Assembly: GCA_937899725.1 (NCBI GenBank)
Contig: CALCCA010000150.1
Coordinates: 1 to 54,980 of the forward strand
From: an uncultured Halomicronema sp.
GTDB taxonomy: Bacteria; Cyanobacteriota; Cyanobacteriia; Phormidesmidales; Phormidesmidaceae
DNA: 54,980 bases
Direction of reading: 5' to 3'
The notes under the pieces are model-generated. The model was not told the origin of the DNA and did not search any database. It saw only the letters and a list, made by a program, of their open reading frames with translations. The stretch's first letter is position 1. Each line of letters starts with the position of its first letter. Positions 54,237 to 54,980 of the stretch are shown one piece after another. Both the position numbers and the translations under genes were made by a program.

Positions 54237-54980
54237 ATGGCAAACTTTAACGTTACTGAAGCAATCGACAATGGCCTCGGCGATACCGAAGGCACCCTGA
54301 GCTGGGCCATCTTGCAGGCCAACACCGATGGCGAAACGCTGAATAGCGGCGACCCCATCGGCAGCGACGACACCATCACCCTGCAAACCAACGTGCAGAT
54401 CGATGGCGTGATGACCACCCTGCTAAACAGCAACATCGAGATCATCGGCAACGGCTTTACCATCGACGGCGACAGCAGCACCGACGCGGATACGGATGGC
54501 GACTTTCGTCCCCTGTTTGTGAAATCGGGCACCGTGACCCTTAACAACCTCACGATTACCAATGGCTTGGCCCAAGGCGGTGATGCCGGGGAAGACGGCG
54601 GCGGCGGGGCCGGGATGGGGGGCGGACTCTTTATCTATGATGGCGATGTCACCCTGAATAACGTCACCTTTGACCAGAACCAAGCCGTGGGTGGTAGTAC
54701 TGGCGCTGGCAGTGGCGATGGTGGCGGCGGGATGTATGGCAATAGTAACGGTTATGGTGGCGGTGGCCTATTTGCCAGTAGTGCCGATAATGCGGGAGCC
54801 TACGGCGGCAATGGCAACTATCGGACGGGTGCGCCTAGCGACTTTGGCGGCGGTGGTGACTACAACCCCAATGGGACTGGGGGAGCTGGCAGCGGTGGAG
54901 GAGGAGTAGGTAACGGCTGCGGCGTGAAGGGTGGCGATGGCGGCTTAGCGAGAGACGCGGCAGAAGGCGAAAGGGGCGGC
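54237..54980 (+). CDS. Glycine-rich Pmp-like repeat surface protein (5' part only)
   Basis: An open frame from ATG 54237 runs without a stop to the window end (248 codons), so the protein is truncated here. It begins MANFNVTEAIDNGLGDTEGT, with no signal peptide, then TLSWAILQAN and DTITLQTN strands. From about residue 120 it has polymorphic-outer-membrane-protein-like units: GGLFIYDGDVTLNNVTFDQN with GG(L/M)-aromatic and FxxN motifs, interrupted by long Gly/Asn/Asp-rich stretches. Such proteins form right-handed beta-helices and are often large secreted or surface-exposed adhesins with C-terminal secretion signals. That end is not visible. No Shine-Dalgarno sequence is seen before the ATG. 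Minus-strand frames over it are shadows. Confidence 0.85.
   Translation, partial: MANFNVTEAIDNGLGDTEGTLSWAILQANTDGETLNSGDPIGSDDTITLQTNVQIDGVMTTLLNSNIEIIGNGFTIDGDSSTDADTDGDFRPLFVKSGTVTLNNLTITNGLAQGGDAGEDGGGGAGMGGGLFIYDGDVTLNNVTFDQNQAVGGSTGAGSGDGGGGMYGNSNGYGGGGLFASSADNAGAYGGNGNYRTGAPSDFGGGGDYNPNGTGGAGSGGGGVGNGCGVKGGDGGLARDAAEGERGG

Noticed and set aside
54161-54683. Minus-strand ORFs at the right end
   Set aside because: They are antisense to a long, open, repeat-structured plus-strand frame with clear beta-helix motifs.

Overview
The window is chromosomal DNA from a cyanobacterium. The octamer GCGATCGC (HIP1) and its core recur throughout, and several genes are typical of the phylum: Vipp1, a ComFB-type protein, a Zur-like Fur protein, multi-domain kinases, a CHASE2 cyclase and small conserved cyanobacterial hypotheticals. 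Large signalling proteins, WD40/STAND proteins and loosely packed genes with many intergenic gaps suggest a filamentous, Leptolyngbya-like organism, but that placement is inference. No rRNA, CRISPR array, prophage or intact IS was seen.

Layout. 1-2.5 kb: phosphofructokinase (pfkA), a secreted protein of unknown function, and a fragment of a paralogue of the latter. 2.6-13.2 kb: a signalling block with a histidine-kinase remnant, a periplasmic-propeller GGDEF-EAL protein, and convergently a very large Ser/Thr kinase-ATPase-GAF-PAS-histidine kinase. 13.9-18.1 kb: a TPR protein and two family-2 glycosyltransferases separated by 1 kb of apparently empty DNA. 18.2-21.7 kb: purine synthesis genes purF, purQ and purS, all on the minus strand, followed by a divergent Zur-like regulator. 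22.2-23.3 kb: a mobile-element graveyard with a MITE-like repeat, an outer inverted repeat and an IS630-family remnant. 23.4-27.7 kb: tRNA-Leu(CAA) overlapping the end of an M48 peptidase gene, murA, tRNA-Leu(CAG), a SpoU-type RNA methyltransferase and a small hypothetical. 28.6-35.4 kb: ComFB-like protein, NB-ARC/WD40 STAND protein preceded by three phased 10-bp repeats, and a degenerate UvrD-like P-loop protein. 35.5-38.1 kb: DUF4399 protein, pilin-like protein, Mug glycosylase, tRNA-Arg(CCG). 38.7-45.9 kb: an envelope-signalling neighbourhood with an outer-membrane barrel, two FecR-domain proteins and a CHASE2 adenylate/guanylate cyclase. 46.2-50.9 kb: hypothetical, vipp1, a second MITE copy, an aminotransferase, a small hypothetical, rpsN and rpsD. 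51-55 kb: frameshifted Uma2 gene, a translationally coupled sulfotransferase-GNAT pair, and the 5' part of a glycine-rich, Pmp-like surface protein that leaves the window.

How the genes may work together. The purine genes, the ribosomal protein pair and the sulfotransferase-GNAT pair are the clearest functional units. Second-messenger signalling is a theme: a bifunctional c-di-GMP enzyme, a ComFB-family protein (a family with c-di-GMP receptors in cyanobacteria) and a class III cyclase with an extracytoplasmic CHASE2 sensor. The best candidate for an undescribed system is the 38.7-45.9 kb cluster, where an outer-membrane barrel with repeated DPELG motifs, two paralogous FecR proteins with Pro-rich tails and a CHASE2 cyclase could form an envelope-to-cytoplasm relay. 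The second candidate is the STAND protein with its phased repeat operator.
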